Of a stretch of DNA of 64,000 nt, positions 53,707-62,375 are shown piece by piece. Position 1 is the stretch's first letter, and every line of letters begins with the position of its first letter. The notes beneath the pieces are model-generated. The model searched no databases. It saw nothing but the letters and a program-made list of their open reading frames with translations, and was not told the DNA's origin. The DNA is taken from positions 3,546,120-3,610,119 of the forward strand of contig NC_015589.1 of assembly GCF_000215085.1 (NCBI RefSeq). Direction: 5' to 3'. The stretch comes from Desulforamulus ruminis DSM 2154. GTDB taxonomy: Bacteria; Bacillota; Desulfotomaculia; Desulfotomaculales; Desulfotomaculaceae. A program made the position numbers and the translations under genes.

Positions 53707-54414
53707 CTAATGTTTTAATAGGCTGAGCCGCTTTTCCAGGTAGCTGAGCGGGGTGCCGGTCGGCGGTTTAGGGTTATTAACCTGGGGCAGCGGAAACTTT
53801 TTTACCAGCGCGTTGGTGACCGTCATTTTGTCAAAAAGATAAGCCGCGCTGGGCGGCTCGGTTAGGTGTTCTTCGGTTGTGTATAGGACTTTGTCGGCAA
53901 AGCCCAGCTCCACTGCTTTCCAGGCGTTAAACCAGCTTTCGGCATCCATCATGTGCGAAATTTTGGTTCTTGATAAACCGGTTTTCTGCTCGTAGGCATT
54001 GATAATGCTTTCTTTAACCTCGGACAGCATGGCAATACCGCTTTTAAGGTCAGATATTTCCCCGAATATGACGGTGGTGGGGTTATGGATCATCATCATG
54101 GCTACCGGAGACATGTGAACCTCGTCCGCCGCCATGGCGATTACCGAAGCCGCGCTGGCAGCAAGCCCCTCGATTTTGACGGTAATGTGTCCCGGATACT
54201 CTTTTAACATGGTGTAGATTTGACTGGCGGCAAATACATCGCCACCCGGGGAGTTGAGCATCACTACCACATCCCCATCCTCAGCGTAGAGCTCGTTTTT
54301 AAACTGCTTGGGGGTAATATCGTCCTCGAACCAGCTGTCCTCAGCGATATACCCATCTAAAAAGAGGGTTCGATCCTGCTCGTTTTTGAGCCAGTTCCAA
54401 AACTTTCTGCTCAT
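53707..54414 (-). CDS. Head maturation protease, ClpP-like
   Basis: 235 residues. ClpP fold with LNSPGGDVFAASQIYTMLKE (oxyanion loop), catalytic Ser in GLAASAASVIAMAADEVHM and catalytic His in MMIHNPTTVIFG. Cleaves the capsid scaffold domain during head maturation. Overlaps the portal stop by 4 nt. Confidence 0.95.
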   Translation of the reverse strand: MSRKFWNWLKNEQDRTLFLDGYIAEDSWFEDDITPKQFKNELYAEDGDVVVMLNSPGGDVFAASQIYTMLKEYPGHITVKIEGLAASAASVIAMAADEVHMSPVAMMMIHNPTTVIFGEISDLKSGIAMLSEVKESIINAYEQKTGLSRTKISHMMDAESWFNAWKAVELGFADKVLYTTEEHLTEPPSAAYLFDKMTVTNALVKKFPLPQVNNPKPPTGTPLSYLEKRLSLLKH

Positions 54415-55634
54415 TGGCTGACCTCCTTTCTTTTGGTATTGGCATACGCGCCCACATCTTCAAGCTTCAGCATGTTACCGTTCATGGCATAAATATCGCC
54501 ATGCTCGATGGTGTTCATGTTTTCTAAGGTTCTTACATCGTTGGGGCTTAAGAAACCGTTTTGAATACCTATGGCGTAGCCTTGCATCCTCGATGCATAA
54601 TCGCCCCGCAATAGTCCGTCCACCACAAAACCCACAAAATACTGGCCCTTTTCGGATGGCCTGAGCAGAGCTTTATTCATTCCTTGCTCGAGCCTTACCA
54701 GCCAGGGCCGGATGGTATGGACTACAAAACTGATAGATTGATGCTCGATGTTGCTGAAAGTGGCTTTGTCCAAATTAGCCACCAGATGGGGCGGCACCCG
54801 AAAGATTCTACATATCTCCTCCGTCTGAAACTTTCTGGTTTCAAGAAACTGCGCCTGCTCCGGCGGTATACCGATGGACTGGAACTTCATACCTTCTTCC
54901 AGCACAGCTATCCGGTGGGCGTTGCCGCTGCCCTGGTAGACCGCGTTCCAGCTTTCCCGGATTCGGGCCGGGTCTTTGACTACCCCGGGATGCTCTAAAA
55001 CTCCGCCTGGACTGGCTCCATTGGCAAAGAATTTACCCCCGTATTCTTCGGTGGCGATTGCCATGCCGATGGCATTCTTGGCCATAGCGATAGGAGAGTA
55101 GCCCACCAGTCCGTCAAAACCAAGCCCGGGAATATGCAGGATATCTTCCGGCCTTAAGATCACATATCCGGTGTCCTTGCGGTATTCGTAATAGAGCTGT
55201 CCATCAGTTGTCCGATCCACTGTCATGCGGTCGGGCAGCAGGGGATAAAGAGCTAAGATTTGGCCCCTAGCGTCTCTAATTATCTGGGCATAGGCGTTGC
55301 CCCATAATAAAAGATGACTCATCAGTGTTTCCCGAAACACAAATGAAGTCATCTCCGGATTAGGCTCATCATGGAGCAGATAATATAGCTGGTGGTCTAT
55401 GGCTTTCTCCTTGCCCATGTCCGTGTATTTATATAGATTCAATGGCAGACTGGCTATGGTTTCCGCCAGGATTCGAACACAGGCATATACGGCGGTGGTC
55501 TGCATGGCCGTTCTTTCATTGACGGTTTTGCCGCTGGCGGTTCCGCCGAAAAAGAAGGTGTACGTGCTGCCATACAGACGATTTTTAGGACTGGCTCGGG
55601 ATTTTAATAATCTTGATAATACGGGTATTTTCAT
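54411..55634 (-). CDS. Portal protein, HK97 family
   Basis: 407 residues: VNERTAMQTTAVYACVRILA, PLNLYKYTDMGKEKAIDHQL, then LLWGNAYAQIIRDARGQILA and ICRIFRVPPHLVANLDKATF. All are family signatures. It forms the ring at the capsid vertex through which DNA passes. Confidence 0.95.
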   Translation of the reverse strand: MKIPVLSRLLKSRASPKNRLYGSTYTFFFGGTASGKTVNERTAMQTTAVYACVRILAETIASLPLNLYKYTDMGKEKAIDHQLYYLLHDEPNPEMTSFVFRETLMSHLLLWGNAYAQIIRDARGQILALYPLLPDRMTVDRTTDGQLYYEYRKDTGYVILRPEDILHIPGLGFDGLVGYSPIAMAKNAIGMAIATEEYGGKFFANGASPGGVLEHPGVVKDPARIRESWNAVYQGSGNAHRIAVLEEGMKFQSIGIPPEQAQFLETRKFQTEEICRIFRVPPHLVANLDKATFSNIEHQSISFVVHTIRPWLVRLEQGMNKALLRPSEKGQYFVGFVVDGLLRGDYASRMQGYAIGIQNGFLSPNDVRTLENMNTIEHGDIYAMNGNMLKLEDVGAYANTKRKEVSQ

Positions 55635-55661
55635 AAAACGCTCCTCCTGAAAATGGGCATG

Positions 55662-55687
55662 AAAAAAGACAACTCCGAAGAATTGCC
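55662..55687 (-). terminator. Terminator with UUCG tetraloop after the cargo gene
   Basis: On the minus strand GGCAATTC-TTCG-GAGTTGTC (55687-55668), all paired with wobble pairs, then TTTTTT. Lies between the stalk-domain gene and the portal gene. Confidence 0.8.
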
Positions 55688-55717
55688 TTTGTAAGTATTG
55701 TCTTAGCGGTTGTTTTA

Positions 55718-56689
55718 TTACCGGGAATAGATTCCCTTAGCTTTCAAATCAGCATAATTAAAAAACAAAGTCCCGCTTTCTTTTTTCATACGAATACCAT
55801 TGAAAGTACCTGTTGCATCAGTTGCATTAATAAATTTGTCAGTCATTTCATCAACACAGTATATGATTTTATCTCCAGATATTCCTTGCTCATAAAAAGC
55901 ATAAACATATGAATATCCTGGAATATCACTCCGCTTTCCTGCAATGCCAAACTCCGCTAACTGGCTATCTTGAACTAAAATATAGTCAAAAGTAATTCCT
56001 GAAACCCATTCGATCTGACTCTCATCAAATTCAGCTAAGTCATATCGGCTTGCTTGAGGATATATTGCCGTGTTGAGATCGTTACCGTAATAGTGAACCT
56101 GTACATTTGTCATCATTTTCACATATTCTGGGGTAGCATAATACTGACCTTGATAATAGATAACATTACCTTTCAATATATTTTCAAGAAGCGTTGAAAG
56201 GCTGGATGTGCTATATGGTACAAATTCCTTTGCGTCGTAGTTAAAGGTATATGCGTTAACCGTATTGGTGTCGCCTGCCCATTCAACCGTATAACCTGCA
56301 TTTTCCAAAACAGCCCGGATAGGAAGGTAAGTTCGGCCATTTTTAACAACAGCTACTGTATCGTTTTCTGTAAGTTGATTGTTTGTATAAATTTTATTTG
56401 TTCCAATCGGCACTTCTATTCGGTTATGCTCGGTTATCACAATAGCAGTACGTGCATTCGTATCATAACCGACAACAAATCCAGCAGACTCCATTGTTAC
56501 ACGAAGCGGAACCATCGTTCTGTTATTCTCATCCACAAACGGGTAACCGGAATCATTTGTAAATTCAACTGCTTTACCATTAAGTAAAATATTAATGCCG
56601 CTATGACTTGCTGCGCTAGCCGGGACAGTAAATATAAAGAAGCAACATCCAATGAATACCAACGTAGTTATTAATAAGTTTTTTCTCAT
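55718..56689 (-). CDS. Secreted stalk-domain protein (copper amine oxidase N-like), prophage cargo
   Basis: 323 residues. Signal peptide at residues 1-27 (LLITTLVFIGCCFFIFTV then PASAAS). Two copies of the stalk domain follow: NRTMVPLRVTMESAGFVVGY and NGRTYLPIRAVLENAGYTVE, each with the VPLR/LPIR signature of the Cu_amine_oxidN1 fold. The C-terminal half (~150-323) is unrelated and unrecognised. It is AT-richer than its neighbours, has its own GGAG start signal and terminator, and splits terminase from portal. Likely a lysogenic-conversion gene acting at the cell surface. Confidence 0.85.
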   Translation of the reverse strand: MRKNLLITTLVFIGCCFFIFTVPASAASHSGINILLNGKAVEFTNDSGYPFVDENNRTMVPLRVTMESAGFVVGYDTNARTAIVITEHNRIEVPIGTNKIYTNNQLTENDTVAVVKNGRTYLPIRAVLENAGYTVEWAGDTNTVNAYTFNYDAKEFVPYSTSSLSTLLENILKGNVIYYQGQYYATPEYVKMMTNVQVHYYGNDLNTAIYPQASRYDLAEFDESQIEWVSGITFDYILVQDSQLAEFGIAGKRSDIPGYSYVYAFYEQGISGDKIIYCVDEMTDKFINATDATGTFNGIRMKKESGTLFFNYADLKAKGIYSR

Positions 56690-56774
56690 ATCATCACTCT
56701 CCTTATGACACTAGAGTAACAGAAATTTATTACAAAAGCTAAACAATGTTGGATTTATGGCATAGATCAGGTAA

Positions 56775-58340
56775 CTATAAGAATAAAAGTCCTCTGACAT
56801 CATAAACCGAAGAACCGGCATTTCCTCCGCATCGTATTGCTCTATCCAGTGCCATAATCAGCGCTATCGCGCCGTCAATCCGCTCGGTGCTTTTCTCCTT
56901 GTCGGGTTTGATATTGCCAGCCGGGTCAGTACGGATAAAGATATTATCCATCATCCAGCGCAGAACCGGATGGCCGCCATGGGCGATCTTTTCTTCCAGG
57001 GTCAGTTTCATTAGTTCCTTGGTAGGAGGGGACATATCCTTAAAACCCTGGCCAAACGGCACCACCGTAAAACCAAGCCCTTCCAGGTTCTGTGTCATCT
57101 GGACCGCGCCCCAGCGGTCAAAGGCGATTTCTTTGATGTTGTATTGGGTACCCAACTCCTCAATAAAGGCTTCGATAAATCCGTAGTGGACCACGTTGCC
57201 CTCGGTGGTTAACAGAAAACCTTGCTTTTGCCACAGGTCGTAGTTTACGTGATCACGCCTAACCCTGAGGTCGAGGTTTTCTTCCGGTATCCAGAAGTAG
57301 GGGAGAATATGAAATTTATCGTCCTCATCAACCGGGGGGAAAACCAGCACAAAAGCTGTTATATCGGTAGTGCTGGACAAGTCTAACCCACCATAGCAAA
57401 CCCGGCCTTTTAATTTTTCCGGGTTTACCTTGAAAGCACACTTATCCCATTTCTCCATGGGCATCCAGCGCACTGACTGTTTGACCCATTGGTTAAGCCT
57501 AAGCTGCCGGAAGCTGTTTTCCTCAGCAGGGTTTTGTTTCGCACTTTCACAGGCAGCTTTAATCTTGTCGATACTTACGGTTATACCCAGCGACGGATTA
57601 ACTTTTTTCCACACTTTAGGGTCAGTCCAGTCGTCATCTTCCTCTGCTCCATAGATTACAGGATAAAACGTCGCATCATGCTTACGACCAGCCAGCAGGT
57701 CTTTGGCTTTCTGATGCACCTCATAGCAAATACTGTTGACGTTATCGCCCGCTGTCGTGATAAGGAAGTAGAGCGGCTGCATCCTGGCATCCCCGGAGCC
57801 TTTGGTCATGACGTCAAACAATTTCCGATTAGGCTGGGTATGCAGCTCGTCAAATACCACGCCGTGGATGTTGAAACCATGCTTCGAATAGGCTTCAGCC
57901 GACAGCACTTGATAAAAGCTATTGGTCGGCAGGTAAATAAGCCGCTTGGTGGAGGCCAGGATCTTAACACGTTTGTTCAGTGCGGGACACATCCGCACCA
58001 TATCGGCGGCAACCTCAAACACGATGGATGCCTGCTGGCGGTCGGCGGCACAGCCGTAAACCTCGGCACGCTCCTCGTTGTCCCCGCAGGTGAGAAGCAA
58101 GGCAATGGCGGCCGCCAGTTCAGACTTACCCATTTTCTTTGGAATCTCCACATAAGCCGTATTGAATTGCCTGTAGCCATTGGGTTTCAGTATCCCAAAA
58201 ATATCGCGTATAATCTGTTCCTGCCAGTCGATAAGTTCAAAGGGCTTGCCAGCCCAAGAGCCTTTGGTGTGGCACAGGGCTTGGATAAACGCCACAGCAT
58301 AGTCGGCGGCATCTTTGCTGTATTTTGAATCTGGTGCCAT
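56775..58340 (-). CDS. Terminase large subunit
   Basis: 521 residues from the ATG at 58340. Walker A region AYVEIPKKMGKSELAAAIAL, Walker B GVVFDELHTQ, and nuclease domain YGGLDLSSTTDITAFVLVFP with further DRWGAVQMTQNLEG. P-loop is of the GKS type. Packages DNA into the prohead. The reading frame extends upstream (IRKLKKYKPTQF) to a strong AGGAGG at 58385-58390, but only ATC (58377-58379) or ATA (58374-58376) stand at the start site; ATG 58340 has no ribosome binding site. A non-standard start is therefore likely. Confidence 0.93.
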   Translation of the reverse strand: MAPDSKYSKDAADYAVAFIQALCHTKGSWAGKPFELIDWQEQIIRDIFGILKPNGYRQFNTAYVEIPKKMGKSELAAAIALLLTCGDNEERAEVYGCAADRQQASIVFEVAADMVRMCPALNKRVKILASTKRLIYLPTNSFYQVLSAEAYSKHGFNIHGVVFDELHTQPNRKLFDVMTKGSGDARMQPLYFLITTAGDNVNSICYEVHQKAKDLLAGRKHDATFYPVIYGAEEDDDWTDPKVWKKVNPSLGITVSIDKIKAACESAKQNPAEENSFRQLRLNQWVKQSVRWMPMEKWDKCAFKVNPEKLKGRVCYGGLDLSSTTDITAFVLVFPPVDEDDKFHILPYFWIPEENLDLRVRRDHVNYDLWQKQGFLLTTEGNVVHYGFIEAFIEELGTQYNIKEIAFDRWGAVQMTQNLEGLGFTVVPFGQGFKDMSPPTKELMKLTLEEKIAHGGHPVLRWMMDNIFIRTDPAGNIKPDKEKSTERIDGAIALIMALDRAIRCGGNAGSSVYDVRGLLFL

Positions 58341-58403
58341 AAACTGTGTCGGTTTATATTTCTTGAGTTTGCGTATGATTGCCGCCTCCTTTCTTAAAGC
58401 GAA

Positions 58404-58433
58404 TAAAAGAAAAGAGCCTCATTAAGAAGCTCT
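58404..58433 (-). terminator. Terminator upstream of the terminase large subunit
   Basis: On the minus strand AGAGCTTC-TTAAT-GAGGCTCT (58433-58413) then TTTTCTTTT: 8-bp stem with one GU pair. Follows the 62-aa gene and divides early from late genes. Confidence 0.65.
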
Positions 58434-58460
58434 GTTAACCGCATATTTATTGGCCTTCAG

Positions 58461-58649
58461 TTATTTGCTCTCATCTTCCTCGCCCGTCAGGATAAAGCGC
58501 GCGTACTCGGTCTTGTGGTCATTAAGGTAATTAACCAGTTCGTGAAAATCTCGGGAGTATGCTTCCTGAGTAACACGGGGAATGTCAAACATATTCGTGA
58601 CGCCGCTTTCCCTGATGGCTAAAATCTGCATCCGTATGTTCTCGTTCAT
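58461..58649 (-). CDS. Small phage protein, unknown (62 aa)
   Basis: 62 residues: MNENIRMQILAIRESGVTNM, then VTQEAYSRDFHELVNYLNDH and an acidic end. This is the pattern of DUF5049 proteins in clostridial mobile elements. Six bases after the cyclotransferase gene. Confidence 0.7.
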   Translation of the reverse strand: MNENIRMQILAIRESGVTNMFDIPRVTQEAYSRDFHELVNYLNDHKTEYARFILTGEEDESK

Positions 58650-58654
58650 TTGGC

Positions 58655-59104
58655 TTACTCCATTTCTACAGATTCGGCGGCTGCCCGGCGCAGGATATCC
58701 ATATTAAAGCCCGCGTCCTGGTAACCCTCCAGTATTGTTGAATAGTAGTAGCAGCTGGGCTGGCCCGGCGGCCTGCCTTCGTTCATGATGTACACCATGG
58801 CCTTGACGGTCTTGCCGTTTATCTTCACCTTGACCGTTTCCTTACAGTAGAGGAACGGCCAGCCTTCATAGCGGTCGAGCGCCGCCTCGTCGGCGGGTGT
58901 TATCTCCCAAACCAGAACCGGGACGCTGCTTCCTTTTTTAGGCTCCACCGTTGCTACCGCGCCCGTACGCGAACCCCTAAACAGGAGCCGCCAGTCTTTC
59001 ATCTTACTTTTGCCGATTACCCTGGCGGTTGGGCATCGGCCAGCCATCTGCGCAAGATTCAGGTTGGAGCCGTAGGCAATGTACAGTTTGTTATTCTTAT
59101 CCAT
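58655..59104 (-). CDS. Gamma-glutamylcyclotransferase-like protein (AIG2 family)
   Basis: 149 residues from the ATG at 59104 with GGAGG upstream. Begins MDKNNKLYIAYGSNLNLAQM, the YGSN signature of the GGCT/AIG2 fold, with FRGSRTGAVATVEPKKGSSV and the catalytic Glu in RYEGWPFLYCKE. Such enzymes remove gamma-glutamyl groups by cyclisation or reverse amide links. Directly follows an amidoligase gene (38-nt gap), a pairing known from phages and mobile elements. Confidence 0.85.
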   Translation of the reverse strand: MDKNNKLYIAYGSNLNLAQMAGRCPTARVIGKSKMKDWRLLFRGSRTGAVATVEPKKGSSVPVLVWEITPADEAALDRYEGWPFLYCKETVKVKINGKTVKAMVYIMNEGRPPGQPSCYYYSTILEGYQDAGFNMDILRRAAAESVEME

Positions 59105-59142
59105 AAAGGGTATCCTCCTTTTTAACTGGCTTCGGCGGCGGC

Positions 59143-60039
59143 TTAAGCCGCCCGAAACCTCCATGCCGCTGAGCCTTCCAGGTGTTTGCAAAGGTGCTCG
59201 CGGCAGTTTTTGAACTCGTCGCCAATGAAGCCGATGCGGTTCAAGTAAGTCCGCATGGCGAACTTTTCGTTTTCAACCTGGGGCTTCCTGGCGCTGGCGC
59301 TTTTTTGGGTCAATGCCTGGTGGTTTATGGCCAGGGCTAAAACTATGTAGCTCCTGATTTTGCCCGCGTGCAGTTCGCTGTTAAAGCCCCTTAGCTCGAC
59401 CGTATGGTTGCCGTTAAAAAAGCTGTGCAGGTTCAAAAAGTGGTAGCGGCTCTCATGGTAGTGACGGCTGCGGCTTTCCAAGTAGCCTTCGTACCAGAGC
59501 TCCTCAAGTTCCCGCATGGTTTTCGGCTTTCTGGCGTTTATCTTTTCCACCAAAGCATTATCCATCTTCTTGCAAAATCTCATCCGTTCCGGCTCTATCT
59601 GCAGGGCCTTGTAAAAAAGGTCGTTCTTGCTGGCGATGATGTTGATGAAGTTTTTAATGCTTCTTGGTGTATGGTTTGAGCCATCCAAGTGGATATGTAT
59701 CCCGCAGGAGGGGTTGGTTAAGGCGCCCGCTTTGCGCAGTTTCCTGACCAGTTCCTGCAGGGTAGTAATGTCTTCACGGTAGGTAAGCACTGGGCTTACC
59801 AGTTCAACGCTGTATTCGTGCTCGGCGCTGATCCTTCTGCCGTTCACCTTTACTTCCCGGTGAATGCTCCCGTCGCTCATAAACTTCCAGGCTCGCCCGT
59901 CCGGTGTGTGTACCTTTTTGGTGTCGTAGCTGTCCCGGCAGTTTTCAATCCTTCCGTTTAAAAACTGCGCCGCAACCTCAGCGGCTTGGCTTCTGGTAAT
60001 CCCGGTGAATTCAATCTCGATCCCAAATTTGGCGTTAAA
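59143..60039 (-). CDS. Amidoligase family protein
   Basis: 298 residues from the ATG at 60039 (AAAGGAG upstream), MFNAKFGIEIEFTGITRSQA. Amidoligase (COOH-NH2 ligase, glutamine-synthetase-like fold) features: GIEIEF, CGIHIHLDGS, TVELRGFNSELH. Predicted to form amide or isopeptide bonds on proteins or peptides. The C-terminal ~45 residues (NEKFAMRTYLNRIGFIGDEF...) match the C-terminus of the protein at 60409-61068. Confidence 0.85.
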   Translation of the reverse strand, partial: FNAKFGIEIEFTGITRSQAAEVAAQFLNGRIENCRDSYDTKKVHTPDGRAWKFMSDGSIHREVKVNGRRISAEHEYSVELVSPVLTYREDITTLQELVRKLRKAGALTNPSCGIHIHLDGSNHTPRSIKNFINIIASKNDLFYKALQIEPERMRFCKKMDNALVEKINARKPKTMRELEELWYEGYLESRSRHYHESRYHFLNLHSFFNGNHTVELRGFNSELHAGKIRSYIVLALAINHQALTQKSASARKPQVENEKFAMRTYLNRIGFIGDEFKNCREHLCKHLEGSAAWRFRAA

Positions 60040-60184
60040 CATGCTATCCAAGCTCCTTTCAGGTGTGTTTTTCTTTGGTGTGTACATATATCACTCTGAA
60101 AGGGCTATATAGCAAGGGATTTAAGCAAAATAAATGGCTGAAACCCGCATAAATATTGGCTTTAATCTTGGCGGTTACCCCCGG

Positions 60185-60412
60185 TTATTCTTCGAGTTTT
60201 CTGATTTCATCTTCACCGAAAACTGCCCCCAGCCTGCTGCCCGAGTCCCAGTCAACAAACACCGTGCCGGTATCGTCGATAAAGGATACGCTGCCCCGGT
60301 CGCCGGGCTTTAACCTGGTGTACGGGTCGTCCATGCGGACCAGTTCGACTCGCGTACCCGGGGGATAATATGACCTGAGCGCCTTTAACATTTCAGGATG
60401 AATCTGCTTCAT
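60185..60412 (-). CDS. DUF4314 protein
   Basis: 75 residues: YYPPGTRVELVRMDDPYTRL, then GDRGSVSFIDDTGTVFVDWD and GSRLGAVFGEDEI, characteristic of DUF4314. SH3-like beta barrel expected. Overlaps the upstream gene by 4 nt. Found in clusters with amidoligases in Firmicutes mobile elements; function unknown. The 97-nt gap 60088-60184 holds no gene. Confidence 0.85.
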   Translation of the reverse strand: MKQIHPEMLKALRSYYPPGTRVELVRMDDPYTRLKPGDRGSVSFIDDTGTVFVDWDSGSRLGAVFGEDEIRKLEE

Positions 60413-61068
60413 GCTTCAGTCTCCTCCTCCGAATTGCGCTGGCCGTTTTTGAAAGCGGCGCTGCCGGGCAGCCTGGAGAGCAGGATTTTCCGTTCCGTTT
60501 TGTACTCCGGCCCGATAAAGCCCAGGCGCAGCAGGAAGCAGCGAAAAGTGTATTTTTCGTTGTCATAAGCCTTTTCGGTGGCAGTTACCCGATGCTGGTT
60601 CTTGGCCATGGCGCAGAGCGCACCGATGAAGCGGGCATAGGCGTTGACTTCTTCCGCTGCAAGGCTCCTGGAGAACCAAGGGAAACGCAGCCTGTCCTCG
60701 GTCAGTTCAATTGGCAACCTGTCTGTGTCCAGGGCTTTCTTAATAAGAGTTTCCTTGCTCTTAACCAGCCGCTCCAGATTGGCAATGGCGGCTTCGGTAA
60801 AACCTTCCCTGGGCATCTCAATAACCAGTTCGCTCGGCGCTTCAAATTGAAATCCGCGTTGGTCAAGCTCGTTTAATAGTTGCTCAAGATCTTCCTCACT
60901 GTTGTTTTCACTGGCGCTGAGAGTGCCTTCTTTGTTGACGGTAAATCCGCCTATGACATAAGCAAATGTGGGAGCGCCTTTGTATTCCGGTGCAGTACTC
61001 AGGATTTCGCTGATCACCTGAACCAGTTCTTTACGCCTAGCGCCGGTAACGTTAAACTTAAATTCCAT
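60409..61068 (-). CDS. 'Virulence-related' phage accessory protein sharing the amidoligase C-terminal tail
   Basis: 219 residues from the ATG at 61068 (AAGGTGG upstream). N-terminal MEFKFNVTGARRKELVQVIS and a beta-rich middle. The C-terminal NEKYTFRCFLLRLGFIGPEY, followed by KTERKILLSRLPGSAA, aligns with the end of the amidoligase. Relatives are annotated as virulence protein in databases, with no known function. Belongs to the same accessory block as DUF4314, amidoligase and cyclotransferase. Confidence 0.7.
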   Translation of the reverse strand: MEFKFNVTGARRKELVQVISEILSTAPEYKGAPTFAYVIGGFTVNKEGTLSASENNSEEDLEQLLNELDQRGFQFEAPSELVIEMPREGFTEAAIANLERLVKSKETLIKKALDTDRLPIELTEDRLRFPWFSRSLAAEEVNAYARFIGALCAMAKNQHRVTATEKAYDNEKYTFRCFLLRLGFIGPEYKTERKILLSRLPGSAAFKNGQRNSEEETEA

Positions 61069-61133
61069 GAGATCGACCACCTTTCTTTTTGGTAGTCATA
61101 TACATCACTCTTAAGCTGTGGAATAGCAAGCCT

Positions 61134-62369
61134 TTATACCAGTTTTGGCACACTGTTAAAGGGTATTTTCTGACCATCGCGCATAAGAAAAACATCAATG
61201 TCGGAACCCTTAAACTCAATGTACCTATTCACAATAACATCGCAAAACTTCTCGTCCAGCTCCACGGTGTAGCAAATCCGGCCGGTCTGCTCACAGGCGA
61301 TCAGGGTACTGCCCGAACCACCGAACGGATCAAGAACAATACAGCCCGTCATGCTGGAGTTGAGTATCGGGTGAGCTACCAGCGGCACAGGCTTCATGGT
61401 CGGGTGGTCAGCGTTCTTCCTGGGCTTGTCAAACTCCCAGATGGTAGATTGCTTACGGTCGGAGTACCAGGCGTGTTTGCCCGTTTTCTTCCAGCCAAAC
61501 AGGATCGGCTCGTGCTGCCACTGGTAAGGCGAGCGCCCCAGTACCAGCGACTGCTTTTTCCAGATGCAGGTCCCCGAGAGATAGAATCCCGCTTCCAAAA
61601 AGGCTTTGCGGAAATTTAGTCCCTCGGTATCGGCGTGGAACACATAGATACTTGCGTCCTGGGCCATCGCTTTTTCGGTCAGGGTGAAAGCTTCCAGCAG
61701 GAACTGATAGAACTTTTGGTCAGCCATGTTGTCGTTTTTTATTTTGCCTGCTGTACCCTCATAGTTGACGTTATAGGGAGGGTCTGTCACCACCAGGTTG
61801 GCAAGTTTACCGTCCATAAGCAAGGAAAAGGTCTCCGCTTTGGTACTGTCACCGCAGGCCAAGCGGTGCGATCCCAGCAACCAGAGGTCACCCGCCTTAG
61901 ATATAGCGGGCTTGGCCAGTTCGCCTTCTACATCAAAGTCGTCTTCTTTAACGTCCTCGGCAACGCTCAGTAGTTTGTTCAGTTCCGCATCGTTAAAGCC
62001 GAGAAGAGATACGTCAAAATCGGCCGCCTGCAAATCAGCAAGCTCTACCGAGAGCATCTCCGCGTCCCAGCCAGCGTTCAGGGCGAGACGGTTGTCAGCT
62101 ATAATGTAGGCCCGCTTCTGGGCTTCGGTCAGGTGTTCCGCAAACACGCAAGGTACTTCAGTAATACCTTCCTCCTTGGCAGCGAGGATACGCCCGTGTC
62201 CCGCGATGACATTGAGGTCTTTGTCTACGATGACCGGGTTGACGAAACCGAACTCCCTTAGTGATGCTCGAAGCTGAAGTATTTGTTCCTTGCTATGGGT
62301 GCGGGCATTACGAGCATAAGGTACTAACCGGTCAATATTAACTTTTTTAAAACGCTCGGTTGTGTTCAT
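61134..62369 (-). CDS. ParB-domain DNA methyltransferase (adenine/cytosine N-type)
   Basis: 411 residues. N-terminal ParB/Srx-like domain (ARTHSKEQILQLRASLREFG, ILAAKEEGITEVPC; ~1-100), then a beta-class methyltransferase with DPPYNVNYEG (motif IV) before VLDPFGGSGSTLIACEQTG (motif I). Methylates DNA at an amino group, probably to protect phage DNA or mark packaging. It lies 6 nt after the terminase small subunit gene. Confidence 0.93.
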   Translation of the reverse strand: MNTTERFKKVNIDRLVPYARNARTHSKEQILQLRASLREFGFVNPVIVDKDLNVIAGHGRILAAKEEGITEVPCVFAEHLTEAQKRAYIIADNRLALNAGWDAEMLSVELADLQAADFDVSLLGFNDAELNKLLSVAEDVKEDDFDVEGELAKPAISKAGDLWLLGSHRLACGDSTKAETFSLLMDGKLANLVVTDPPYNVNYEGTAGKIKNDNMADQKFYQFLLEAFTLTEKAMAQDASIYVFHADTEGLNFRKAFLEAGFYLSGTCIWKKQSLVLGRSPYQWQHEPILFGWKKTGKHAWYSDRKQSTIWEFDKPRKNADHPTMKPVPLVAHPILNSSMTGCIVLDPFGGSGSTLIACEQTGRICYTVELDEKFCDVIVNRYIEFKGSDIDVFLMRDGQKIPFNSVPKLV

Positions 62370-62375
62370 CTATAC

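Noticed and set aside
57489-58328. Long plus-strand reading frame (279 codons) in the terminase gene
   Set aside because: Antisense to the conserved terminase; no ribosome binding site; no domain recognised.
61089-61619. Plus-strand frame of 176 codons opposite the methyltransferase
   Set aside because: Antisense to well-conserved methylase motifs; no ribosome binding site.
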